7,612 nt of DNA from Clostridium sp. (GCA_023666975.1 JAMPAW010000025.1:1-7612); one strand, 5' to 3'. Numbered from the stretch's first letter, positions 1-6,373 are shown. Numbers and translations: made by a program. Notes: a model not told the origin generated them from the letters alone.

Positions 1-75
1 GTGCCGTGCTTGCACGAGCATTTGGCGAATGCCGCGAGGGTCAATACCCCGCTGCAAGCAACGGGGTATTGACTC
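1..75. repeat. REP-like structured intergenic element (three successive hairpins)
   Basis: Three inverted repeats follow one another. The first is CGTG-CTTG-CACG at 5-16. The second is GGC-GAAT-GCC at 24-33. The third is a strong stem with arms 40-51 (GTCAATACCCCG) and 62-73, which gives 12 perfect pairs and extends to 38-75 with one G-T wobble. The 10-base loop of the third stem can form two more pairs (53-54 with 59-60) after a C-A mismatch, so the arms look like a slightly decayed longer palindrome. No T-run follows the stem, so it does not look like a standard intrinsic terminator. The compact multi-hairpin form suggests a dispersed intergenic palindromic element or the 3' structure of an upstream transcript. 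Family membership is inference, and the element may begin before the window. Confidence 0.5.
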
Positions 76-83
76 CAGGCCGT

Positions 84-97
84 CAGATGTATATCTG
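84..97. repeat. Inverted repeat CAGAT-GTAT-ATCTG
   Basis: The arms CAGAT (84-88) and ATCTG (93-97) flank a 4-base spacer, and the T83-A98 pair extends them to 6 bp. In RNA, 80-82 could also pair with 103-105 across a bulge. Its arms resemble those of the inverted repeat at 121-143. It lies 74 bases upstream of the surface-protein start codon. It could be an operator or a leader hairpin; the sequence alone does not decide. Confidence 0.5.
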
Positions 98-120
98 ATG
101 ACCGGAAGAACAATAAATAT

Positions 121-143
121 ACAGATATTTTACGGATATCTGT
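121..143. repeat. Inverted repeat ACAGATAT-N7-ATATCTGT in the leader
   Basis: There is a perfect 8-bp inverted repeat, 121-128 with 136-143, around a 7-base loop (129-135). It ends 15 bases before the Shine-Dalgarno of the surface-protein gene. As DNA it looks like a dimer-binding operator; as RNA it makes an AU-rich hairpin. It overlaps the GTG at 142 that would extend the reading frame, which argues against that GTG as the start. I found no convincing promoter in 76-160. The best -10-like string is TATACA at 118-123, with only a poor -35 partner at 95-100. Confidence 0.55.
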
Positions 144-158
144 GAGCATTTTCTATGT

Positions 159-165
159 AAGGAGG
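159..165 (+). promoter_or_regulatory. Shine-Dalgarno AAGGAGG that sets the surface-protein start
   Basis: The near-perfect AAGGAGG lies 6 bases before the ATG at 172. It supports that ATG over the in-frame GTG at 142, which has no ribosome binding site and sits inside an inverted repeat. A second ATG follows immediately at 175 and cannot be excluded. Confidence 0.85.
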
Positions 166-171
166 AGCAGT

Positions 172-3100
172 ATGATGGGTAATTGTACACGGAAACAGCA
201 AAAATACAGGCACAGCCTGAATATGCCAAGGGGACGGAGGAGAAAGACAACGGTACGGCAGACCTTAAGTCTGATGCTGGCAGCAATCATGATTTTCTTA
301 CCGCCAGTGGAGTCATTGGCGGTTAGTTCCACTGATAACAGTCGGTTTACAGTGGACAAGGTAATCTATGAGATTATCAGTGAATCGGACAAGACCTGCC
401 GGCTGGTCGGCTATGAGAACGGTTTGATAAATGTGGAACTGTTAAGCGGTGATGGAGATAATCGCGAAACGGACGTTCAACCGAATGGCTATTCCGTAAC
501 GGAAGTGGCTGACGAAGCATTTAAGGACTGTATAACGCTTGAAAATGTTTATTTTCCCTCAACCATTTTACAATTTGGCAGTAATGTCTTTGAGGGGTGT
601 ACTAAAATTAGCTTTATCCAAAATGGCTCAACAGCTGTATTGACGCTTCCGGATTTTGCCGACAAAAACTGGTATAACAGTGCCAGTAAGCTTGTTACCA
701 GTATCGCTCAGGGTAAAGCAGTAACAATTGGTGTCGATACATACTACACTGTACAGATTAAAAAGGAGTCTGGACTGGATGCAGAAGTTTTGGAAACGCA
801 AAAAGTGAAAAAATACGGTACGGTGAAAAAACCGGCGCAGGCCCCTGAAAAAGAGGGATATACTTTCCTGTATTGGAGCAAAAATAATAGCACTGAGTAC
901 GATTTTACGACACTGGTAGAGAGTGACTTTACGCTGGTTCCTATATATAAAGAGATAAAGACAGAACCCGAGTGTACGCCATTGACTGCCAATTATACAG
1001 AAACGATAGCGGAACTTTTTACAGATAAGACGAAAGGTAAATGGTATTCTTTTGAACCCGATAAGGCGGGGACTTTTGCATTTAAAATTGCCAAAGGTGT
1101 AGAGTTAACCGATTTCGGAACGGCTTGGGATGAAGCAGGTGTGCTTGCAGCATCAGCGCAAAGCGGTACAAAAACATATACGAACTCCGTTGAGGCCGGA
1201 AAGAAGTATTATTTTAGATTACATGCATATAAACCTAGTAATTCGCCTCTTGTACGTGTAACGGATAAGGAAATCACCTTTACGTTTACCCCCGAAGGGG
1301 GCGTCGAGCCTGCTGCCAAGACACAGATAAAGACCTTGAGCGGCAGCATGACTTTAGAGTATACATCGACGACGTATACCGGAAAATGGATTACACCGAA
1401 GGTGGTGGTAAAGGACGGCAGTTATACGCTGGTCGAGGGAACCGACTATACGCTCTCTTATAGGGAGAACAGAAATGCAGGTAAGGCGACGGTAAAGGTT
1501 GAGGCTGCGTCGGATTCTGAAAAGTATGAGGGATCGTATGAAATGAATTTTACGATTACCAAAGCGTCCAACCCGCCTAATCTGCCTGCTTCCAAGCGCG
1601 AGGTGGCAAGTAATGTGACGAAAGTAAGCGATGTGTCTTTATCCGGCAGCTGGCAATGGAGCACAGCAGACCGTGATAAAACCATAAATGCAGAGACAGC
1701 GGTAGAAGCCACGGCAGAATATACCGGGACGGACAAGGCCAATTATACCAATACGACGGTGAAAGTTTCCATTATCAGAAACAGGGCTTATGTGACATCA
1801 TTTTCATTAAAGCAGGGCAGTCTGGCACTTAAGGGAAAAGAGAGAGGTCAATTGGAAATAACCAATATTTTGCCGGCCAATCCGGACGCTTATACGGTAG
1901 CGTGGACCAGTGATAATGAAAAGGTAGCGTCTGTTGCAGGAAACGGTGATTCCTGTACGGTGACGGCAGGACAGAGCGGCAGTGCCGTGGTGACGGCCGA
2001 GATTAACGGAATCCGCAAAACCTGTACCGTGACCGTGACAAATCCGCTGACGGGATTTACGTTGAACAGCAGTCAGGAAAACATTGTCGCTGGCAACAGT
2101 ACGATATTGAGCATTGCGGCGACGACACCGGAGGAACCGGACGCTTATACTGTGACATGGAAAAGCAGTAATGAAAGCGTGGCAGCGGTTAAGGCTGCAG
2201 AGAATAAAAACAGTGGAAAAGTGACCGCTGTCAGTCCGGGAACGGCAACGATCAGTGCGGCGGTTGTCAGTGGAGGAACCACATATACACAAAGCTGTTC
2301 GATCACAGTGAGTGCTGCAGAGGCTCAATTGACGAATATTACCATCAACCCGACGGAGATGAATCTGGAAAGAGGCGTCGGGGAAAATATCGATGTGAAA
2401 CCTGTACCGGAAAAAGCTTCACTTGGGACAATAACCTTTGTGTCAAGTAATCCGGATATTGCCAGCGTGGACGAGGACGGAAGAGTTACTGCCGGCAATT
2501 CAGGAACTGCCGTGATAACCGTTTCGGCAGGCAGTTATTCTAAAACGTGTACAGTAACGGTAAGCAATGCAATTACCTCTTTTGAACTGGATAAGACAGC
2601 AGCGGCGATGAAATCCGGCGAGCAAATAAAGTTGTCTGTTACCTCGGTAAAACCGGATAATCCTGATGAATACACAGTGGCATGGTCTTCTGACAATACG
2701 GATGTCGTGACAGTAGACGATGAGGGTAATGTAGCGGCGCTTAAGACCGGAACGGCAACGGTTACCGCATCGGTTAATGAGATCACAAGAAGCTGCGTGG
2801 TAACGGTGGCAACTCCGGCAACCGGCTTCAGTCTTGACACAGACAATATCACCTTGACGGAAGGCGCAAGTCAGGGCATTGGCTATACAACCATTCCGGA
2901 AAATGCAGATAAGACCTATTCGATGAGATGGAGCAGCAGTGATGAGGATGTTGCGACGGTTGCGGCAGGATTGATTACCGCTCAGGCAGAAGGAGAGGCA
3001 GATATTACAGCATACATGACCGTGGGTGGACAGGAATATGAGAAAACCTGCCATGTAACGGTAAAGGCGGTCAAAACAGAAATTGCGCTAACGGGTATTG

Positions 3101-4377
3101 CGATTACTCCTGAGGCGATGACGCTGAAAATAGGGGAACAGAAATGGATTAATGTTAAGCCGGTACCGGAAGATGCAGTAATCGGTAAGATTACCTATAC
3201 GTCCGGCAATGAAAATATTGTACAGGTGGATGAAGAAGGTCAGGTTACGGCGAAAGGAAGCGGCCAGACGACAGTAACGGTTGTTGTTGGCGAATTTACG
3301 AAAACCTGTACTGTTACGGTGGAAAAGAGCAATCCGTCACTTTGTACCGTGATCTATATGGACGATGAGGGCAAAGAGACGGACAGGGTAGAAGATGTGG
3401 CACCGAATGGCAAGATTACTTTGCCGGATATTGCTAAACGGGACGGCTGTATACTGAAGTGGCAAGATAAGGAGAGCGGAGCACTTTATGAACCGCAGGC
3501 GGAGATTACTGTGGAAAAGGATATGACGTTTGTTATTGACGTCCAACATATATCAGTTAACAGCCTTTCGCTGGCTGTCTCTGCGAAAACGATCAAGGCA
3601 GGAGAGAACTTTACTTTGTCCGTTACAGTCCAGCCGGAAGATGCATTTGACAAAGGCATTGCATGGAGCAGCAGCAATACCAGTGTTGCCACAGTGGATG
3701 CTTCAGGAAAAGTAACCGGCGTAGCTGCCGGTCAGGCAGAGATTACCGCAGCTGCAAAGGACGGAAGCGGAAAAACAGCAGTCTGCAAGGTGACGGTTAC
3801 GGCAGCGCAGACGGGAGACAAAGATACAGGCAATGAAGGCACAGGAAACACAGGCACGGGAAAAGTAAGTGTGGCGAGCATTAAGATTACCGGTCCGACA
3901 AAGAAAGTGGCACCGGGAAAGAAGATTGCGTTGGCGGCTGCGGTATATCCGGACAATGCCACAGACAAACAGGTTACATGGTCTGTTAGCGACAGCAAAT
4001 ATGCTTCGGTAAACAGCAGTGGCGTGGTGACAACCACCAAGGCAGGAAAAGGAAAGAGCGTAGTCGTTACCGCTGCCTCCAAGGACGGTACAGTGAAAGC
4101 GACATACAAAATTTCCATCATGAAAAATGCGGTCAAAAAGGTGAAGATTACCGGAAAGAAGAGCCTGAAAGTGGGTAAGTCCACCAAGCTTAAGGTGAAG
4201 CTTACACCGAATAAGAATGTCAGCAAGGAAGTGGCATGGAGTTCAAGCAAGCCAAATGTGGCAACGGTTTCGTCGAGCGGCAAGGTTGTTGCCAAGAAGA
4301 AGGGTAAGACGAAGATTACTGCAACGGCGAAAGACGGCAGTGGAAAGAAAGCAACGATAACCATTACGGTAAAATAA
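172..4377 (+). CDS. Large secreted multidomain Big_2 (bacterial Ig-like) surface protein, putative adhesin
   Basis: This 1401-residue exported protein was not recognised as a named gene. The start is ATG 172 because AAGGAGG precedes it by 6 bases. Residues 1-50 form a signal peptide: a long basic n-region with RGRRRK at 20-25, a hydrophobic stretch at about 31-45, and likely cleavage after S-L-A50. Further modules are a BspA-type leucine-rich repeat (about 107-143, with AF..C and VFEGC), an InlB-like B-repeat (about 192-262, GYTFLYW), a PPC-like beta domain (about 265-375) and an MBG-like domain (383-466, YTGK and EGTDYTLSY). A companion domain (467-537) follows, then six Big_2 domains (538-1053), a second InlB-like unit (1054-1125), one Big_2 (1126-1210), a Gly/Thr linker (about 1211-1231) and two Lys-rich Big_2 domains (1232-1401). 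No LPXTG, SLH or catalytic domain is visible. The likely role is cell-surface binding or adhesion, inferred from modules only. A terminator follows, and the gene appears monocistronic. Confidence 0.93.
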   Translation: MMGNCTRKQQKYRHSLNMPRGRRRKTTVRQTLSLMLAAIMIFLPPVESLAVSSTDNSRFTVDKVIYEIISESDKTCRLVGYENGLINVELLSGDGDNRETDVQPNGYSVTEVADEAFKDCITLENVYFPSTILQFGSNVFEGCTKISFIQNGSTAVLTLPDFADKNWYNSASKLVTSIAQGKAVTIGVDTYYTVQIKKESGLDAEVLETQKVKKYGTVKKPAQAPEKEGYTFLYWSKNNSTEYDFTTLVESDFTLVPIYKEIKTEPECTPLTANYTETIAELFTDKTKGKWYSFEPDKAGTFAFKIAKGVELTDFGTAWDEAGVLAASAQSGTKTYTNSVEAGKKYYFRLHAYKPSNSPLVRVTDKEITFTFTPEGGVEPAAKTQIKTLSGSMTLEYTSTTYTGKWITPKVVVKDGSYTLVEGTDYTLSYRENRNAGKATVKVEAASDSEKYEGSYEMNFTITKASNPPNLPASKREVASNVTKVSDVSLSGSWQWSTADRDKTINAETAVEATAEYTGTDKANYTNTTVKVSIIRNRAYVTSFSLKQGSLALKGKERGQLEITNILPANPDAYTVAWTSDNEKVASVAGNGDSCTVTAGQSGSAVVTAEINGIRKTCTVTVTNPLTGFTLNSSQENIVAGNSTILSIAATTPEEPDAYTVTWKSSNESVAAVKAAENKNSGKVTAVSPGTATISAAVVSGGTTYTQSCSITVSAAEAQLTNITINPTEMNLERGVGENIDVKPVPEKASLGTITFVSSNPDIASVDEDGRVTAGNSGTAVITVSAGSYSKTCTVTVSNAITSFELDKTAAAMKSGEQIKLSVTSVKPDNPDEYTVAWSSDNTDVVTVDDEGNVAALKTGTATVTASVNEITRSCVVTVATPATGFSLDTDNITLTEGASQGIGYTTIPENADKTYSMRWSSSDEDVATVAAGLITAQAEGEADITAYMTVGGQEYEKTCHVTVKAVKTEIALTGIAITPEAMTLKIGEQKWINVKPVPEDAVIGKITYTSGNENIVQVDEEGQVTAKGSGQTTVTVVVGEFTKTCTVTVEKSNPSLCTVIYMDDEGKETDRVEDVAPNGKITLPDIAKRDGCILKWQDKESGALYEPQAEITVEKDMTFVIDVQHISVNSLSLAVSAKTIKAGENFTLSVTVQPEDAFDKGIAWSSSNTSVATVDASGKVTGVAAGQAEITAAAKDGSGKTAVCKVTVTAAQTGDKDTGNEGTGNTGTGKVSVASIKITGPTKKVAPGKKIALAAAVYPDNATDKQVTWSVSDSKYASVNSSGVVTTTKAGKGKSVVVTAASKDGTVKATYKISIMKNAVKKVKITGKKSLKVGKSTKLKVKLTPNKNVSKEVAWSSSKPNVATVSSSGKVVAKKKGKTKITATAKDGSGKKATITITVK
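1783..2571 (+). repeat. Big_2 triad A (domains 1-3) within the surface protein
   Basis: Three Ig-like Big_2 domains occupy residues 538-625, 626-718 and 719-800. Each has the family pattern of a W-x-S-x-N strand, V..V, a G-V-TA turn and a terminal C-x-V/I-TV strand. Domains 1 and 2 carry an unusual PDAYTV before the Trp. Domain 3 replaces the Trp with Phe (TFVSSN). The order matches triad B at 2572-3330. Confidence 0.8.
2572..3330 (+). repeat. Big_2 triad B (domains 4-6), apparent duplicate of triad A
   Basis: The domains cover residues 801-882, 883-970 and 971-1053. Domain 4 resembles domain 1 (NPDEYTVAWSSDN against NPDAYTVAWTSDN). Domain 5 resembles domain 2 (V.GG..Y...C). Domain 6 resembles domain 3: both have VKPVPE, VDE-x-G-x-VTA and KTCTVTV, and both lack the Trp (ITYTSGN here). 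A hand count for domains 3 and 6 gave 41 identities in 79 ungapped positions. Confidence 0.75.
3547..4374 (+). repeat. C-terminal Big_2 domains 7-9 with Gly/Thr linker
   Basis: The domains cover residues 1126-1210, 1232-1319 and 1320-1401, with a flexible Gly/Thr/Asn linker between 7 and 8. All keep WS-x-S and KDG(S/T). Net charge rises along the series: about 0 in domain 7, +10 in domain 8 and +21 in domain 9 (23 Lys against 2 acidic residues, hand count). Domains 8 and 9 lack the Cys that the first seven carry in the last strand. The protein ends within the last Big_2 strand, with no sorting signal after it. Confidence 0.8.
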
Positions 4378-4415
4378 AATGCTGCAAACGGGAGACGTTT
4401 TCCTGCATGGCAGAT

Positions 4416-4457
4416 AAAAGAAAAAGTCTGGAGAAATTCTTCGGACTTTTTCTTTTT
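4416..4457 (+). terminator. Intrinsic terminator of the surface-protein gene
   Basis: The 18-bp stem pairs 4416-4433 with 4439-4456, including two G-T wobbles, around the loop AAATT (4434-4438). The inner core GTC..GAC is followed by a long T-rich run (TTTTTCTTTTT, then ATTTTC). The matching A-rich left arm means the structure could also stop transcription from the opposite strand. It ends 17 bases before the -35 box of the hrcA promoter and so separates the two units. A weaker 5-bp hairpin lies just upstream at 4386-4400. Confidence 0.88.
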
Positions 4458-4473
4458 ATTTTCATCTTTTTTC

Positions 4474-4502
4474 TTGACAAAAGGATAGCGTGGTGGTACT
4501 CT
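4474..4502 (+). promoter_or_regulatory. Sigma-A-type promoter of the hrcA-grpE-dnaK operon
   Basis: A perfect -35 TTGACA (4474-4479) is followed by a 17-base spacer and the -10 TACTCT (4497-4502). The -10 matches the consensus only at positions 1, 2 and 6, but it carries an extended -10 TG at 4494-4495. The predicted transcription start is near 4509, just upstream of CIRCE, the usual position for HrcA control. TATAT at 4502-4506 would give an unsuitably long spacer of about 22 bases. Confidence 0.75.
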
Positions 4503-4513
4503 ATATGAAGATG

Positions 4514-4540
4514 TTAGCACTCGGATATATTGAGTGCTAA
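4514..4540. promoter_or_regulatory. CIRCE operator (HrcA binding site)
   Basis: TTAGCACTC (4514-4522), nine bases, then GAGTGCTAA (4532-4540) is an exact match to the CIRCE consensus with both arms perfect. It lies just downstream of the predicted transcription start and about 50 bases before hrcA. HrcA, kept active by GroEL in known systems, binds CIRCE to repress class I heat-shock genes. Here it controls its own gene together with grpE and dnaK. Confidence 0.98.
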
Positions 4541-4591
4541 TAATTGGAGAGGCTGTCCGATTGTCGCTCTATGGCGAAAGGAGTATGATGC

Positions 4592-5623
4592 ATGGAATTG
4601 GATGAGCGGAAACTGAAGATTTTGAAGGCAATCATTTCTAATTATTTAGAGACGGGTGAGCCTGTCGGTTCAAGGACCATTTCCAAATATACGGATTTGA
4701 ATCTAAGCTCGGCGACGATCCGTAATGAGATGGCAGATTTAGAGGAGTTAGGCTTGATTATGCAGCCTCATACGTCGGCAGGGCGAATTCCCACCGATAA
4801 GGGATACCGCCTGTATGTAGACAGGATGATGACGGAAAAGGATACGGAAATGGAGGAGATGAAGACACAGCTTTTGGAGCGGGTGGATAAGATGGAGTCT
4901 CTTCTTAAGCAGGTTGCCAGAGTGTTGGCCTATAATACGAATTATGCAACGCTGGTTACCGCTCCGCAGTATCAGAACTCCAAGCTCAAGTTTATCCAGT
5001 TGTCCCAGGTGGATGAGAATCAGCTGCTGGCAGTCATTGTGGTAGACGGCAATGTCATTAAGAATAAATTAATGCGGGTTCAGCGAATGCTTGGAAATGA
5101 CGAGGTGCTGAAACTGAATGTGCTGCTGAATACATTTCTTCAGGGCGCATCATTGCAGGATATCAATCTGGAGATGATTCAGACCATTAAGAAACAGGCC
5201 GGTGAATTTGCTGATATTATGGAGAACATTTTTCAGGGAATTGCAGAGGCGATTCACGAGGCAGACGAAGTGGAGATATATACGAGCGGCACGACCAATA
5301 TGCTGAAATATCCGGAGCTTGGCAATATTGAACAGACAACAAAGCTGTTGGAGGCTTTGGAAGACCGGCAGGGGCTGGATGAACTGATTGACGAGTCGAT
5401 ACACAGTGAAAACGGTACCGGTATACAGGTATATATCGGAGAGGAGGCGCCTGTTTCCAATATGAAGGATTGCAGTATTGTTACCGCAACCTATGAGCTG
5501 GCGGAGGGAGCCAAAGGGACGATCGGAATCATCGGACCGAAGCGGATGGATTATAAAAAGGTTGTCAGCACCCTTAAGAATCTTACGGGTGAATTAGATA
5601 CAATATTTAAGAAGAAAGATTAG
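4592..5623 (+). CDS. hrcA: Heat-inducible transcription repressor HrcA
   Basis: This 343-residue protein has the usual HrcA length. It represses class I heat-shock genes by binding CIRCE as a dimer in the cytoplasm. The N-terminal winged helix-turn-helix is clear: DERKLKILKAIISNYLETG (4-22), EPVGSRTIS (23-31), the recognition region SSATIRNEMADLEELGLI (39-56), and the wing SAGRIPTDKGYRLYVD (62-77). The remainder fits the GAF-like domain and inserted dimerisation region, including the late motif GTIGIIGPKRMDY. The start ATG 4592 is preceded by AAAGGAG (4577-4583) with 8-base spacing. The gene is first in its operon, behind its own CIRCE site, so it is autoregulated. Its stop codon overlaps the grpE ribosome binding site. 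The sequence appears intact with all expected motifs. Confidence 0.98.
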   Translation: MELDERKLKILKAIISNYLETGEPVGSRTISKYTDLNLSSATIRNEMADLEELGLIMQPHTSAGRIPTDKGYRLYVDRMMTEKDTEMEEMKTQLLERVDKMESLLKQVARVLAYNTNYATLVTAPQYQNSKLKFIQLSQVDENQLLAVIVVDGNVIKNKLMRVQRMLGNDEVLKLNVLLNTFLQGASLQDINLEMIQTIKKQAGEFADIMENIFQGIAEAIHEADEVEIYTSGTTNMLKYPELGNIEQTTKLLEALEDRQGLDELIDESIHSENGTGIQVYIGEEAPVSNMKDCSIVTATYELAEGAKGTIGIIGPKRMDYKKVVSTLKNLTGELDTIFKKKD

Positions 5624-5628
5624 AGGTG
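5623..5628 (+). promoter_or_regulatory. grpE ribosome binding site overlapping the hrcA stop
   Basis: GAGGTG begins on the last base of the hrcA TAG and lies 5 bases before the grpE GTG at 5634. The overlap suggests that translation of grpE is coupled to that of hrcA. The site decides the GTG start, since no ATG lies near the beginning of this frame. Confidence 0.7.
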
Positions 5629-5633
5629 TCAAA

Positions 5634-6305
5634 GTGGAAGAAAAGAAGAAGAGTAATGCGAACAAAAATGCGAGCAAAAAAAGCAATCCTGCCGGCAAAA
5701 AGCCTGTGAACGAAAAGGTCGAGGATGTAGCGGTAGAATCCACTGAAGAGACAGAAGTTGAAGCAAAAGAGACCAAGGAGACAGAGGATGCTGCAAAGAA
5801 ACCTGTAAAAGGAAAAAAGGGAACCAGACGAGGTGGTGGCAACAATAAGGCACTGGAAATGGAGCTGGAAAAACAGAAAGAATTGCTGGAAGAAGCCGGT
5901 GACCGATATAAGCGTCTGCTGGCAGAATTTGAAAATGCAAGAAACCGCAATGAGAAGGAATCAAAGCGCATGTACGATATCGGCGCAAAGGATGTGCTGG
6001 AAAAATTACTTCCGGTAGTGGATAATTTCGAGAGGGCGCTGCAGGCAATCCCGGACGAGGATAAGGAACGGGCATTCGAGCAGGGCGTAGACAAAATCTA
6101 TAAACAGATGATGGTTTCATTAGAAGAAATCGGGGTGACACCGATGAATGCAGAGGGAACACAGTTCGACCCCGACCTTCATAATGCCGTGCTGCATGTC
6201 GAGGACGATACAGTCGGAGAAAATGTGGTAACGGAAGAACTGCAGAAAGGTTATATGTATAAGGAAGAGGTGTTGCGGCATAGTATGGTTAAGGTGGCAA
6301 ATTAG
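5634..6305 (+). CDS. grpE: Nucleotide exchange factor GrpE
   Basis: GrpE (223 residues) is the dimeric cochaperone that releases ADP from DnaK and restarts its substrate cycle. The start is GTG 5634, 10 bases after the hrcA stop. Residues 1-71 are a low-complexity charged tail: Lys/Asn-rich (about 1-28), then Glu/Thr-rich (about 29-53), then basic with Gly (KGKKGTRRGGGNN, ending at 71). The conserved part begins at about 72 with the long dimerising coiled coil (DRYKRLLAEFENARNR, KDVLEKLLPVVDNFERAL). It ends with the beta domain that contacts DnaK, marked by GTQFDPDLHNAV (F178 to H183) and GYMYKEEVLRHSMVKV at the C terminus. All family hallmarks are present. The N-terminal tail is longer than in E. 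coli GrpE (about 197 residues in total). Confidence 0.97.
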   Translation: MEEKKKSNANKNASKKSNPAGKKPVNEKVEDVAVESTEETEVEAKETKETEDAAKKPVKGKKGTRRGGGNNKALEMELEKQKELLEEAGDRYKRLLAEFENARNRNEKESKRMYDIGAKDVLEKLLPVVDNFERALQAIPDEDKERAFEQGVDKIYKQMMVSLEEIGVTPMNAEGTQFDPDLHNAVLHVEDDTVGENVVTEELQKGYMYKEEVLRHSMVKVAN

Positions 6306-6373
6306 TATGCTGTAATCCGTGATATGCGGGACGGACCTGTGACAATGCTTATTATGTAATTTATATATTATTT

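Noticed and set aside
142..171. In-frame GTG at 142 as the start of the surface protein (10 extra residues)
   Set aside because: It has no Shine-Dalgarno and sits at the edge of an inverted repeat, and its codons would run through the AAGGAGG that serves ATG 172.
229..306. Tat (twin-arginine) signal in the surface protein, from RGRRRK
   Set aside because: The residues after the arginines are Lys-Thr-Thr, not the hydrophobic pair of the Tat motif. A Sec signal with a long basic n-region fits better.
1807..3054. Two long minus-strand frames (1807-2328 and 2500-3054)
   Set aside because: They are shadows of the repeated Big_2 coding sequence; their Cys/Arg-rich products resemble no family and they lack ribosome binding sites.
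3732..4520. 262-codon open frame on the minus strand
   Set aside because: It is antisense to the Lys-rich Big_2 domains and crosses the terminator, promoter and part of CIRCE. Its hydrophobic, repetitive product is what the complement of AAG/AAA/GTG-rich codons gives.
4564..4577. Hairpin TCGC-N6-GCGA near the hrcA ribosome binding site, as a possible thermosensor
   Set aside because: It has only 4 bp, overlaps just the first base of the Shine-Dalgarno, and control by CIRCE already explains heat regulation.
4571..4588. Five-codon leader ORF (ATG 4571 to TGA 4588) before hrcA
   Set aside because: It has no good Shine-Dalgarno of its own, contains the hrcA ribosome binding site, and is short enough to be chance.
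5594..6162. Two overlapping minus-strand frames opposite grpE
   Set aside because: They encode Ser/Phe/Pro-rich products expected from the complement of the Lys/Glu-rich grpE sequence and lie fully opposite a certain gene.
6339..6369. Possible internal promoter before dnaK (GTGACA, then TATATA or TATATT)
   Set aside because: The boxes are fair, but transcription would start within or next to the dnaK Shine-Dalgarno (6374-6379), leaving no usable leader. The AT-rich stretch is better explained as an open ribosome binding region.
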